DNA of 64,000 nt from Granulibacter bethesdensis (GTDB lineage Bacteria; Pseudomonadota; Alphaproteobacteria; Acetobacterales; Acetobacteraceae), in contig NZ_CP018194.1 in assembly GCF_001889545.1 (NCBI RefSeq), forward strand, positions 1 to 64,000, in the 5' to 3' direction. Made by a program: the position numbers and the translations under genes. How positions within the stretch are numbered: the first letter of the stretch is position 1; every line of letters begins with the position of its first letter. Below, in pieces: positions 17,816-26,470 of this stretch. The notes under the pieces are model-generated. The model was not told where the DNA came from and searched no databases. It saw only the letters and a list, made by a program, of their open reading frames with translations.

Positions 17816-18802
17816 ATGACTAAAGCGATTCGTGTGCACGCTCATGGCGGTCCGGATGTTCTTTCATGGGAAGATGTGCCAACCCCCGTTCCAGGACCTG
17901 GAGAAGCTGTCATTCGTCATGCCGCGGTGGGGCTGAATTTCATTGATATTTATTTCCGCTCCGGTTTGTACAAAGCGCCCTCGCTTCCGACTGTTCTGGG
18001 AATGGAAGGGGCTGGCACCGTCATCGAAATCGGTGCAGGTGTGACGGATATTCAGGTTGGTGACCGGGTAGCCTATGCGACTGGCCCATTAGGCGCCTAC
18101 GCGACAGAGCGCACGATCGCAGCCGACCGGCTGGTCAAGCTGCCCGACTCGATCAGTTGTCAGACAGCCGCCGCCATGATGCTTCAGGGGCTGACAGCGC
18201 AATATCTTCTACGGCGGACCTATCCGGTCAAATCCGGTGACACAATCCTGGTCTATGCTGCGGCAGGTGGAGTCGGGCTGATACTCTGCCAGTGGGCCGC
18301 TTATCTGGGGGCCTCGGTCATTGGTGTTGTTTCTACCGAGGAAAAAGCGGCTCTGGCGCGTGCTCATGGAGCCAGCCATGTGATCGTGTCTTCCAATGAT
18401 CACCCCGCCGATATTGCAGGCGAGGTCCGCCGCCTCACCCATGGAGCAATGGTGCCGGTTGTATACGACAGCGTCGGCAAGGATACGTTTGATGCCAGTC
18501 TCGACTGTCTGACACCGCTTGGACTGATGGTCAGCTATGGCAATGCTTCCGGTCCGGTGGCACCATTCTCGTTGACCACCTTGTCCGCCAAGGGAAGCCT
18601 GTTTGTCACACGGCCCAGCCTGGCAACCTATACAGCAAAAAGGGCTGATTTGCTGGCTATGGCGCAGGATCTGTTCGACGTCGTCGCCGCGGGTCATGTC
18701 CATATCGAAATCAACCAGACCTATCCGCTACAGCATGCGGCAGAGGCCCAGCGCGCACTTGAGGAACGACGGACAACGGGAAGTACGATCCTGATCCCCT
18801 GA
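17816..18802 (+). CDS. qor: NADPH:quinone oxidoreductase, zeta-crystallin-like MDR family
   Basis: This is a medium-chain dehydrogenase/reductase without the structural-zinc cysteine cluster, as in quinone reductases that make one-electron transfers from NADPH. It has the N-terminal GGPDVLSWEDVPTP, the VGLNFIDIYFRSGLY region typical of Qor, and the NADPH-binding loop YAAAGGVGLILCQWA. The length of 328 residues is normal. It probably shares a transcript with ogt (12-base gap). The true electron acceptor is not determinable. Confidence 0.9.
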   Translation: MTKAIRVHAHGGPDVLSWEDVPTPVPGPGEAVIRHAAVGLNFIDIYFRSGLYKAPSLPTVLGMEGAGTVIEIGAGVTDIQVGDRVAYATGPLGAYATERTIAADRLVKLPDSISCQTAAAMMLQGLTAQYLLRRTYPVKSGDTILVYAAAGGVGLILCQWAAYLGASVIGVVSTEEKAALARAHGASHVIVSSNDHPADIAGEVRRLTHGAMVPVVYDSVGKDTFDASLDCLTPLGLMVSYGNASGPVAPFSLTTLSAKGSLFVTRPSLATYTAKRADLLAMAQDLFDVVAAGHVHIEINQTYPLQHAAEAQRALEERRTTGSTILIP

Positions 18803-18925
18803 GACCTCAATAAATCTGCATTGAAAGGCCGATCAGAGATTGATTATTCTCCCGTTCGGCCATTACCCTTTCCGTCACAGTTGGTATCGTGTCATGATGC
18901 CGATGAAACTAACGGGGAGGCGTTG

Positions 18926-19132
18926 ATGCCGACTGGCACCGTCAAATGGTTTAATGCGACCAAGGGTTATGGATTTATTCACCCGGATGGAGGCGGCGCA
19001 GACGTGTTCGTGCATATCTCCGCCGTCGAGAAGGCGGGCCTGTCCAAGCTGGATGATGGTCAGAAGCTCAGCTTCGATCTTGAAGCCGGTCGTCAGGGAA
19101 AGACCTCCGCGGTTAATCTGAAGCTCGCCTGA
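18926..19132 (+). CDS. cold-shock protein, CspA family
   Basis: This is a 68-residue single cold-shock domain that binds single-stranded nucleic acid. The RNP1 motif KGYGFI and RNP2 motif VFVHIS are intact, and the N-terminus [14 protein letters not shown] is canonical. The ATG at 18926 is preceded by GGGGAGG. The frame can be extended upstream to 18821, but that sequence is not conserved-looking. Cold-shock genes usually have a long structured leader, and 123 bases separate it from qor. Confidence 0.95.
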   Translation: MPTGTVKWFNATKGYGFIHPDGGGADVFVHISAVEKAGLSKLDDGQKLSFDLEAGRQGKTSAVNLKLA

Positions 19133-19372
19133 CACGATTAACTCTTTCCATATCCGGCTGGTCAGGTCTCTTAACAGAGTGCCTGTCTGCCGGATGCGCC
19201 TTTATGATTCATCATTGGCAATGCCGGGTGACACGTCTTTTTTCTTATTGCCTGCTTTCTTGAGCCAGCCAGACCATTTCAACCATTGACCAGCCGTTGG
19301 TCTGTCTCCATTGAGGCATGACCAGCAGTTCCAACCATCGGCCACAGTAAAGCCAGAGACGGGAGAAACGCA

Positions 19373-19678
19373 ATGAACCACGCCGATCTGATTGATAAGA
19401 TCGCAAAGTCAACCGACCAGACCAAGGCCACGGTTGATGCCATCGTGTCCGCCGCAATTGAGACGATCAGTGCCACGCTGAAGGCTGGCGAGGAAGTCCG
19501 CATCAGCGGTCTCGGCATTTTCGATGTGTCCGAGCGCGCCGCCCGTCAGGGGCGTAATCCGCAGACTGGTGCGACGATTGAAATCGCCGCGACCCGTGCA
19601 GCCCGCTTCCGTGCCGGCAAGGCGTTGAAGGATGCCGTCAACGGCGCCACCGTCAAGGCAAAGGCCAAGAAGGCCTGA
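19373..19678 (+). CDS. HU family DNA-binding protein
   Basis: This is a histone-like nucleoid protein of 101 residues. It shows the helical dimerisation segment NHADLIDKIAKSTDQTKATV, the beta-arm region RQGRNPQTGATIEI with the intercalating proline, and a lysine-rich tail KAKAKKA. The classic HU motif is slightly divergent (GLGIFDVSERAARQGRNP), suggesting a paralogue rather than the main HupB. SD-like GGGAGAAACGC precedes the ATG, and a strong intrinsic terminator follows 65 bases after the stop. Confidence 0.92.
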   Translation: MNHADLIDKIAKSTDQTKATVDAIVSAAIETISATLKAGEEVRISGLGIFDVSERAARQGRNPQTGATIEIAATRAARFRAGKALKDAVNGATVKAKAKKA

Positions 19679-19742
19679 TCCATCGCGCAATTTGCGTCTG
19701 ATGGTGATGATCCTGTTTTAAGGCAGGATATCATAAGAAGCG

Positions 19743-19775
19743 AAAAGCAGGCTGCTCAATGGCAGTCTGCTTTTT
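19743..19775 (+). terminator. intrinsic terminator after the HU gene
   Basis: AAAAGCAGGCTGC (19743-19755) pairs with GCAGTCTGCTTTT (19762-19774) with one G-T wobble, and the 3' arm ends in a run of five T. It lies between converging HU and mntH genes, and the A-rich 5' arm would allow some termination from the other side as well. Confidence 0.85.
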
Positions 19776-19820
19776 ATTGATCCAATCATTTTTGACTCCC
19801 AATCCGGTCGCCCGGATTTT

Positions 19821-21155
19821 TCAGGGAGCGGCTGGCAGGCCGGGAACGGTAAACCCGAAGGCCTGCATCAATAGCACCATATTCAGTCCCAGTACGATAG
19901 CGGCAGCGGCTGAGGCGATCCATTGCGTCACCCGGTGATTGACGAATGGCCCCATCAGCCCACGATGTCCGCTGAAATAGATCAGGGCAATCATGGGGGC
20001 GGGAAGCGCGATGCTGAGAATGACCTGACTGATCACCAGCGCATCGGTTGCGTTCACGCCGGCCAGAATCACGATAAAAGCAGGTACCATTGTAACCAGT
20101 CTGCGCAGCCAGATCGGAATGCGGGTATGCACAAAACCCTGCATAATCATCTGACCTGCCATCGTGCCGACAACGGATGACGAAATACCGGACGTAATCA
20201 GGGATATCAGGAATATAGCAGCTGCGCCGGCGCCCAGAAGTGGTGTCAGAGTATGATAGGCCTGTTCTATTTCAGCCACATCACTATGCCCGACATGGAA
20301 GGCCGAGGCGGCCATGATCACCATGGCCATATTCACCATCCCGGCAAGTGCCAGAGCAAGCATCACTTCGCGGTTGGAAAAACGAATCAGACGATGCCGG
20401 GATGCATCATTTGTGGCAGCAGCAGCCCGGTTCTGTGCCAGCCCGGAATGGAGATAAACTGCGTGAGGCATCACGGTTGCCCCCACAATCCCGGTGGCGA
20501 TTGTCAGGGCTGTTGCATCTGGCAGACGTGGCGTGATGGTCGCCCAGGCGGCAGCAGTCCAATCCACAGGGGCAATGAACATTTCAGCCAGATAGCAGAG
20601 GCCGATCATCGCCACCAATGCCCCGATGACAAGCTCCATGGCCCGGTAACCCCGCTTTTCAAACAGCAGCAGGGCAGAGGTGATCATGGCCGTCGCCACC
20701 ATCCCGATGATCAGAGGAAGCCTGAACAGCAGGGCCAACCCGATTGCCCCTCCCAGAAACTCGGCCAGATCGGTCGCCATCGCGGCGATTTCGCTGATGA
20801 TCCATAGCGCGATCACCAATGGGCGGGAAAAATGGTCACGGCAGAGTTCCGGCAAATTCCGCCCGGTTGCGATGCCGAGTTTCGCGGAAAGAGCCTGAAA
20901 GAGCATGGCGATCAGATTGGCGGCTGCCACGACCCAGAGCAGCGCATAGCCATAGCGGGAGCCGGCCTGAATATTGGTCGCGAAATTGCCGGGATCAACA
21001 TAGGCGATGGAGGCGATCACAGCCGGGCCGGCAAACAGAAAACCGGTTTTCCAGTCTCTGCTTTTGCCGGCGATTGCCTCAGCCAGTCGTAAGGAGGTGC
21101 GATCCGTTACGGTTGGACCGGGGGGTGGCGCACAGGTAGGAGTGATCTGAGTCAT
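19821..21155 (-). CDS. mntH: Nramp-family Mn2+/Fe2+ proton symporter
   Basis: MntH is an 11-helix inner-membrane importer of divalent manganese and iron. The metal-binding first helix motif DPGN appears in AYVDPGNFATNIQAGSRYGYALLW, and the helix-6 motif MPHAVYLHSGLAQ is intact. The length of 444 residues fits. Upstream, TGTAAC-CTGT-GCTACA (21212-21227) is an imperfect 6-4-6 inverted repeat in the promoter region that might be a metal-regulator operator, but I cannot assign it to Mur, MntR or Fur. Confidence 0.95.
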   Translation of the reverse strand: MTQITPTCAPPPGPTVTDRTSLRLAEAIAGKSRDWKTGFLFAGPAVIASIAYVDPGNFATNIQAGSRYGYALLWVVAAANLIAMLFQALSAKLGIATGRNLPELCRDHFSRPLVIALWIISEIAAMATDLAEFLGGAIGLALLFRLPLIIGMVATAMITSALLLFEKRGYRAMELVIGALVAMIGLCYLAEMFIAPVDWTAAAWATITPRLPDATALTIATGIVGATVMPHAVYLHSGLAQNRAAAATNDASRHRLIRFSNREVMLALALAGMVNMAMVIMAASAFHVGHSDVAEIEQAYHTLTPLLGAGAAAIFLISLITSGISSSVVGTMAGQMIMQGFVHTRIPIWLRRLVTMVPAFIVILAGVNATDALVISQVILSIALPAPMIALIYFSGHRGLMGPFVNHRVTQWIASAAAAIVLGLNMVLLMQAFGFTVPGLPAAP

Positions 21156-21368
21156 GAAATACTACGGTTCGTCGTGAGAAAAACCGGTGTCTGCCGGACC
21201 TGATCAAAAAGTGTAACCTGTGCTACAAAACGTCAAGAGATAAGGTGGAGCGAGGCAAAAGAGGACATGCTGCGGTGGATGCAGCTTGCGCAGAAAGGGG
21301 GGAGGGCGGACAATCAGACATGGCCCGCGACCATGTCACCGCGCGCCTCGACCCAACGGACGTGATGT

Positions 21369-22157
21369 ATGAAAGAAGCCCCTTCCACCGTTTTTACGCC
21401 TGACTCCGGTGAGCCATCTGCGTCCTGCAACCGTGCGGTGGTCATCATGGAGAAGGTCAATCAATGGTATGGGCGCATGCAGGTGCTGCGTGATGTTTCC
21501 CTGTGTGTGGAGGAGGGAAGCTGTGTCGTGCTGTGCGGCCCATCAGGGTCGGGCAAGTCTTCGGCCCTGCGCTGCATCAGTCGTCTGGAAACTCATCAGA
21601 CCGGCCGCATTGTGGTTGACGGTGTGGAGCTGACCGATGATCCCGCCTGTATCAGTCACATCCAGCGGGACGTGGCCATGATTTTTCAAAGCGTCAATCT
21701 GTTCCCCCATATGAGCGTATTGGAAAACTGCACACTGGCCCCCATCTGGTCGCGTGGCATGCGGCGGGAGGAGGCAGAGGCCAGTGCCGCCGAGGCACTG
21801 CGCCAGGTAGGGCTGCTGGACAGAGCGCATCAGCATCCCGCTGGTTTGAATGCCGGTGAGTTGCAGCGTGTCGCCATCGCCCGCGCCTTGTGTATGTCAC
21901 CGCGTATCATGCTGTTCGATGAACCAACCGTGGCTCTGCCGCCGGAGATGAAGGGGCCTGTGCTGGAGGTCATGGAGAGTGTGGCGGAAAGCGATATCAC
22001 CATGATCTGTGTCGCCAATGAACTTGAATATGCCCGCAAGGCGGCAGACCGCATTATTTTCATGGATCAGGGCAATATTCTGGCGGATGACGCGCCATCA
22101 GTGTTTTTTGAACGGACTTCTCCCCCTGAACTGAGGGCGTTTCTCGCAACCGTCTGA
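21369..22157 (+). CDS. AapP/GlnQ-like ABC ATPase with degenerate catalytic motifs
   Basis: The sequence is clearly of the polar amino acid ABC ATPase type (WYGRMQVLRDVSL, then Walker A GPSGSGKSS at 57-65, Q-loop Q107, Walker B MLFDE at 181-185). However, three conserved catalytic elements are changed: the signature LSGGQ reads LNAGE (160-164), the D-loop aspartate of SALDPE is proline (VALPPE, P191), and the H-switch histidine of VTHE is asparagine (VANE, N217). The reading frame is intact over 262 residues, and no permease or binding-protein gene is adjacent. It may bind ATP without normal hydrolysis, or be a decaying gene. A strong terminator follows. Confidence 0.8.
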   Translation: MKEAPSTVFTPDSGEPSASCNRAVVIMEKVNQWYGRMQVLRDVSLCVEEGSCVVLCGPSGSGKSSALRCISRLETHQTGRIVVDGVELTDDPACISHIQRDVAMIFQSVNLFPHMSVLENCTLAPIWSRGMRREEAEASAAEALRQVGLLDRAHQHPAGLNAGELQRVAIARALCMSPRIMLFDEPTVALPPEMKGPVLEVMESVAESDITMICVANELEYARKAADRIIFMDQGNILADDAPSVFFERTSPPELRAFLATV

Positions 22158-22193
22158 AATGTGTCTGGCAGGCCATCCCGCCTAAAAAAATTG

Positions 22194-22230
22194 GGCGGCA
22201 CGATCGGGGAAGATCGTGCCGCCTCTGTTT
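22194..22230. terminator. bidirectional intrinsic terminator
   Basis: GGCGGCACGATC (22194-22205) pairs perfectly with GATCGTGCCGCC (22212-22223). TCTGTTTTT follows on the plus side, and the A-run just before the stem (22184-22190) gives a T-run on the minus side. It serves the converging ABC ATPase and dnaJ genes. Confidence 0.88.
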
Positions 22231-22233
22231 TTC

Positions 22234-22269
22234 CTGCGGCACAGGTGGGGGGGGGGGGAAGCGCCGCAG
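22234..22269. repeat. 12-base poly-G tract flanked by an inverted repeat
   Basis: Twelve consecutive G (22247-22258) lie between CTGCGGC (22234-22240) and its complement GCCGCAG (22263-22269), in the gap downstream of dnaJ. No convincing gene reads through it, so any length variation would not switch a visible coding frame. Confidence 0.8.
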
Positions 22270-22354
22270 TTAAACCCTGAACGTGCATTCTGCTGCAGGG
22301 TTCATCACTATATTGGTATGATCTGTTTATTTTTGATGGGTCTGGCTGAAAAAA

Positions 22355-23479
22355 TCAGCGTCCTTCAAAAAATTCCTTTACCTTGGCAAAGAATCCTTCA
22401 GCTTCAGGACTTGCTTTGGTCGTGGAGGCTTCACGCTCGAATTCTTCCAGCAATTCCTGTTGCCGCTTGCTCAGATGTTGTGGCGTTTCCACATTCACCT
22501 GAATGTACATATCGCCTCGTGCCGGGCTGCGCAGGACGGAGAAGCCTTTTCCGCGCAGACGGAACTGCTCGCCGCTTTGCGTGCCGGCCGGAATTTTTAC
22601 CTTGGCGCTGGTACCGTCGATCACGGGCACCTCGATCTCTCCACCCAGAGCCGCCTGCGTCATCCGCAGCGGAACCCGGCAGAAAATATTTGCACCTTCC
22701 CGCTGAAAAATCGGATGCGGCCGGATGGCGACATGGACGTACAGATCGCCGGGTGGCGCACCATTCGGGCCGGCTTCTCCCTCACCCGAGAGGCGGATGC
22801 GTGTGCCATCCTCGACTCCGGCGGGAATGGAGATTTGCAGCGTGCGTTCCTGAGAGACGGTTCCGGCACCCTGACAGACCCGGCACGGATTACGGATGAC
22901 ACGTCCCGCGCCGCCGCAAGTCGGGCAGGTGCGCTCCACCACGAAGAAACCCTGCTGCGCCCGAACCTTGCCGGCGCCCTGACAGGTCGGACAGGTATCG
23001 GCACTCTTATTTTTGTCTTCGCTGCCCGTACCGTGGCAGGCATCGCAGGTAACACGTGTGGGGACACGCAGCGTGGCCTTGGTGCCGTTGAATGCCTCCA
23101 CCAGATCAATTTCAACCGCAGCGCGCAGGTCGGAACCTGTGCGAGGGGCGCCACCACGCCGCCCCATAAAGTCGCCAAACATCTGGTCGAAAATGTCGCC
23201 CAGACCGCCTTCATGGAAGCCGCCGAAACCGCCGCCACCTCCTCCACCGCCATTTTCAAAAGCAGCGTGACCGAAACGGTCATAGGCGGCCCGTTTCTGT
23301 TCGTCTTTCAGAACATCATAGGCTTCGCTGACTTCCTTGAATTTGGCCTCGGCTTCGTGATCACCCGGATTGCGGTCCGGGTGATACTGCATGGCGAGCT
23401 TGCGATAGGCTTTTTTCAGCTCATCGGCATTGGCGTCTCGAGCGACGCCAAGAGTGGCATAGTAATCCTGCTTGGCCAT
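22355..23479 (-). CDS. dnaJ: chaperone DnaJ
   Basis: DnaJ is the Hsp40 co-chaperone that delivers substrates to DnaK and stimulates its ATPase. The J-domain has the HPD motif ([11 protein letters not shown]), a Gly/Phe-rich linker follows, and four zinc-binding repeats are intact ([32 protein letters not shown]). The length of 374 residues is standard. It follows dnaK by 176 bases, with a hairpin between them. Confidence 0.98.
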   Translation of the reverse strand: MAKQDYYATLGVARDANADELKKAYRKLAMQYHPDRNPGDHEAEAKFKEVSEAYDVLKDEQKRAAYDRFGHAAFENGGGGGGGGFGGFHEGGLGDIFDQMFGDFMGRRGGAPRTGSDLRAAVEIDLVEAFNGTKATLRVPTRVTCDACHGTGSEDKNKSADTCPTCQGAGKVRAQQGFFVVERTCPTCGGAGRVIRNPCRVCQGAGTVSQERTLQISIPAGVEDGTRIRLSGEGEAGPNGAPPGDLYVHVAIRPHPIFQREGANIFCRVPLRMTQAALGGEIEVPVIDGTSAKVKIPAGTQSGEQFRLRGKGFSVLRSPARGDMYIQVNVETPQHLSKRQQELLEEFEREASTTKASPEAEGFFAKVKEFFEGR

Positions 23480-23580
23480 GGGTGTTTCTCAGCTAAGATC
23501 TTCTGTCCGCGGCAGAGCGGAAACCGTGCTCATGCAGCAGATGACAGGGCGAGGCAATCAAAAAGGCCGAACTACGAAGA

Positions 23581-23607
23581 AGGGGCACGCCCGTCAGGCG
23601 TGCCCCT
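23581..23607 (-). other. intercistronic hairpin between dnaK and dnaJ
   Basis: AGGGGCACGCC (23581-23591) pairs perfectly with GGCGTGCCCCT (23597-23607) around a 5-base loop. No immediate T-run follows on the minus strand, so it is more likely an mRNA processing or stabilising element, or a partial terminator that keeps DnaJ below DnaK. Confidence 0.5.
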
Positions 23608-23655
23608 GGTCGTGTAATCCCGGCCTTTCATCAAGACCGGGCCTGACACCAGGGG

Positions 23656-25554
23656 TCAGGAATGCTTCTTCGGATCAACTTCCTCGAAATCCGCATCCAC
23701 GACTTTCTCGCCGTTCGGGCCGGCCTCGGCTTCACCGGCCGGAGAGTCTGACTGGGCCTTGTACATGGCCTCGCCAATCTTCATGGCAACCTGGCTGAGA
23801 CGCTCGGTGGCCTGGGTCAGGGCAGCGAGGTCATCGCCTTCCAGTGCGGTGCGGGTCGCGCTGATGGCGCTTTCCGCCTCACCCTTATCAGCTTCGGCGA
23901 TCTTGTCGCCCTGCTCCTTCAGGTTTTTCTCGACCTGATGGACCAGGCTTTCGGCCTGATTGCGGGCTTCAACCAGAGCGCGGCGCTGCTTGTCGGCTTC
24001 GGCATTGGCCTCGGCTTCCTGCACCATGCGCTGGATATCGGCATCGGACAGACCACCGGAGGCCTGAATCCGGATCTGCTGTTCCTTGCCGGTCGCCTTG
24101 TCCTTGGCGGAGACATTCACGATACCATTGGCGTCGATATCGAACGTCACCTCAATCTGCGGCACGCCACGCGGTGCGGGGGGAATGCCGGTCAGATCGA
24201 ACTGGCCAAGAGACTTGTTATCCGCAGCCATCTCACGTTCGCCCTGATAGACCTTGATGGTCACGGCGGGCTGATTGTCTTCGGCGGTGGAGAACACCTG
24301 GCTCTTTTTGGTCGGGATCGTCGTATTGCGGTCGATCAGACGGGTGAACACGCCGCCGAGGGTTTCGATACCCAGGGAAAGCGGGGTCACATCCAGCAGC
24401 AAAACGTCCTTGACGTCCCCCTTCAGCACCGCGCCCTGTACGGCGGCACCGATGGCCACCACTTCGTCAGGGTTGACGTTGCGGGCCGGTTCCTTGCCGA
24501 AGAACTGTTTGACGGTCTCAATCACCTTCGGCATGCGGGTCATGCCGCCGACCAGGATCACGTCGCTGATTTCGCCTGCGGACACGCCGGCATCTTTCAG
24601 CGCCTTGCGGCAAGGTTCCAACGTGCGCTGGATCAGATCATCCACCAGGCTTTCCAGCTTGGCGCGGGACAGTTTCAGCACCAGATGCTTCGGTCCGGAA
24701 GCATCAGCGGTGATGAAGGGCAGGTTGATCTCGGTCTCCTTGGAGGAGGACAGCTCGATCTTCGCCTTTTCCGCGGCTTCCTTCAGACGCTGCAGGGCCA
24801 GTTTGTCCTTGCGCAGGTCGATACCCTGTTCGCGCTGGAACTCGGAGGCCAGATAGTCGATCACGCGGGCGTCGAAATCCTCACCGCCGAGGAAGGTGTC
24901 ACCGTTGGTGGACTTCACCTCGAACACGCCATCGCCGATTTCGAGGATGGACACGTCAAAAGTCCCGCCACCAAGGTCATAGACCGCGATGGTGCCGGTA
25001 TTCTTCTTGTCCATGCCGTAGGCGAGGGCGGCGGCAGTCGGCTCGTTGATGATGCGCAGGACTTCGAGACCGGCAATGCGGCCCGCATCCTTGGTGGCCT
25101 GACGCTGGCTGTCATTGAAGTAGGCCGGGACGGTGATGACCGCCTGCGTGACCGGCTCGCCGAGATAGGCTTCGGCGGTTTCCTTCATTTTCGACAGCAC
25201 GAAAGCGCTGATCTGGCTCGGCGCATATTTCTCGCCACGGGCCTCGACCCATGCATCGCCGTTATCCCCGCGCACGATGGCGTAAGGCACCAGATCCTTG
25301 TCCTTGGCGACGGTCGGATCGTCATAACGGCGGCCGATCAGGCGTTTGACGGCGTATAATGTGTTGGAGGGGTTGGTGACGGCCTGCCGCTTGGCGGCCT
25401 GTCCGACCAGACGCTCCCCGCTATCGGTGAACGCGATCATGGAGGGGGTTGTACGTGCGCCCTCCGCGTTCTCCAGCACGCGCACATCCTTGCCTTCCAT
25501 GATGGCAACGCAGGAATTGGTCGTGCCGAGGTCGATACCGATGACCTTGCTCAT
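23656..25554 (-). CDS. dnaK: molecular chaperone DnaK (Hsp70)
   Basis: DnaK is the ATP-dependent Hsp70 chaperone. It starts [18 protein letters not shown], carries the ATPase phosphate motifs ([32 protein letters not shown]) and ends with the substrate-binding domain and the acidic tail [13 protein letters not shown]. The length of 632 residues is typical. AAGGAG precedes the ATG. A sigma-32-like promoter is proposed at 25624-25656. It sits in the series hrcA-grpE-dnaK-dnaJ, all leftward. Confidence 0.98.
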   Translation of the reverse strand: MSKVIGIDLGTTNSCVAIMEGKDVRVLENAEGARTTPSMIAFTDSGERLVGQAAKRQAVTNPSNTLYAVKRLIGRRYDDPTVAKDKDLVPYAIVRGDNGDAWVEARGEKYAPSQISAFVLSKMKETAEAYLGEPVTQAVITVPAYFNDSQRQATKDAGRIAGLEVLRIINEPTAAALAYGMDKKNTGTIAVYDLGGGTFDVSILEIGDGVFEVKSTNGDTFLGGEDFDARVIDYLASEFQREQGIDLRKDKLALQRLKEAAEKAKIELSSSKETEINLPFITADASGPKHLVLKLSRAKLESLVDDLIQRTLEPCRKALKDAGVSAGEISDVILVGGMTRMPKVIETVKQFFGKEPARNVNPDEVVAIGAAVQGAVLKGDVKDVLLLDVTPLSLGIETLGGVFTRLIDRNTTIPTKKSQVFSTAEDNQPAVTIKVYQGEREMAADNKSLGQFDLTGIPPAPRGVPQIEVTFDIDANGIVNVSAKDKATGKEQQIRIQASGGLSDADIQRMVQEAEANAEADKQRRALVEARNQAESLVHQVEKNLKEQGDKIAEADKGEAESAISATRTALEGDDLAALTQATERLSQVAMKIGEAMYKAQSDSPAGEAEAGPNGEKVVDADFEEVDPKKHS

Positions 25555-25623
25555 AAGTCTGCTCCTTTCCAGCGGATGCTGACGGCCCGAAGCACCGCGT
25601 GCATCCCCGATTTATATTCGTTC

Positions 25624-25656
25624 GATGATGTAAGAAGGAGAAGCGCCCCGGGCAAG
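25624..25656 (-). promoter_or_regulatory. putative sigma-32 (RpoH) promoter of dnaK
   Basis: On the minus strand CTTG (25656-25653) is followed after 18 bases by CTTACAT (25634-25628). This is close to the alphaproteobacterial heat-shock pattern CTTG-N17/18-CYTATNT, with one deviation in the -10 element. It lies about 75 bases upstream of the dnaK ATG. Confidence 0.4.
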
Positions 25657-25741
25657 AGGCTGCTTCACCAGATTCCGACATTGATGGTTAAAACTGCGAC
25701 CTCTCTGTCGAAGTCGACCGAGTCAGCCGGAAAATCCGTTG

Positions 25742-26326
25742 TCAGGCTTTTGACACCACCACCATGGCCGGTTTCAGCAGGCGGCCATTCAGTGTCCAGG
25801 CCGAGGTCCATGCCTGCAACACGGTGCCTGGCGGATGCTCGGCGCTGGGCTGTTCGCTCATCGCCTGATGAAGGTTGGGATCGAACACCGCCCCGGTCGG
25901 GTCGGTGCCGCTGATGCCATTGCGCTCCAGAATGGAGATAAAATTCCGCTCCACCCCCTCCAGCCCTTCCCGCACGCGGGTCAGGGAGGCCGGTTCGCCT
26001 TCCTCTGCCGCCGGCAGGGCGGACAGGCCGCGCCGGAGGTTCTCCGCCGCTTCCACGATGTCGGCCGCGAATTTCTGCACGGCGTAATTGCGGGCATCGT
26101 CGGCGTCACGCTTGGCGCGGGCGCGGACATTGGCCATCTCCGCCTCTGCCCGCATCCAGCGTTCACGGAAATCGTCCCGCTCCGCTTCCAGTGCGGCGAT
26201 GCGGGCTTCCGGTGTTTCCGCGGCTGCGTTCTGCGGCTGCTCGGCGGAATGAGTCTCTTCCTGATCTTTCGGAAGTTCCTGCTGCGTTTCGTCCTGCATG
26301 GCTGTCGCCTCGGTTTCGTTCGTCAT
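25742..26326 (-). CDS. grpE: nucleotide exchange factor GrpE
   Basis: GrpE releases ADP from DnaK. The long charged N-terminal helix (RIAALEAERDDFRERWMRA) and the C-terminal beta domain with DPNLHQAMSE and PAMVVVSK are typical. I chose the ATG at 26326 (MTNETEATAMQ), which gives 194 residues; the frame continues upstream to 26422, but that part is not GrpE-like. It lies between hrcA and dnaK with gaps of 144 and 187 bases. Confidence 0.95.
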   Translation of the reverse strand: MTNETEATAMQDETQQELPKDQEETHSAEQPQNAAAETPEARIAALEAERDDFRERWMRAEAEMANVRARAKRDADDARNYAVQKFAADIVEAAENLRRGLSALPAAEEGEPASLTRVREGLEGVERNFISILERNGISGTDPTGAVFDPNLHQAMSEQPSAEHPPGTVLQAWTSAWTLNGRLLKPAMVVVSKA

Positions 26327-26470
26327 GGGCGGTGAATTAGCGCATCGACGCCGCGGAACAAGGGATGAAACTCCAAAACCGCGTTTCTTCGGTGTTTTTC
26401 GCGTCCAGAAGCGCAGATCCATGCCGATTTCTGTTCCGTCTGTGCTTCAGGGTATGATCGGGGCCAATGT

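Noticed and set aside
21212-21227. Imperfect TGTAAC-CTGT-GCTACA repeat upstream of mntH as a manganese-regulator operator
   Set aside because: The arms are short with a mismatch and do not match the MntR or Mur consensus well enough to call a site.
22216-22899. A plus-strand frame running through the G12 tract into the 3' part of dnaJ
   Set aside because: It begins in the terminator, has no ribosome binding site and is mostly antisense to dnaJ. I do not regard the G tract as a phase-variation switch for it.
23938-25359. A 473-codon plus-strand frame opposite dnaK
   Set aside because: It is a mirror of the highly biased dnaK codons; no recognisable motif, no ribosome binding site in keeping with a real gene.
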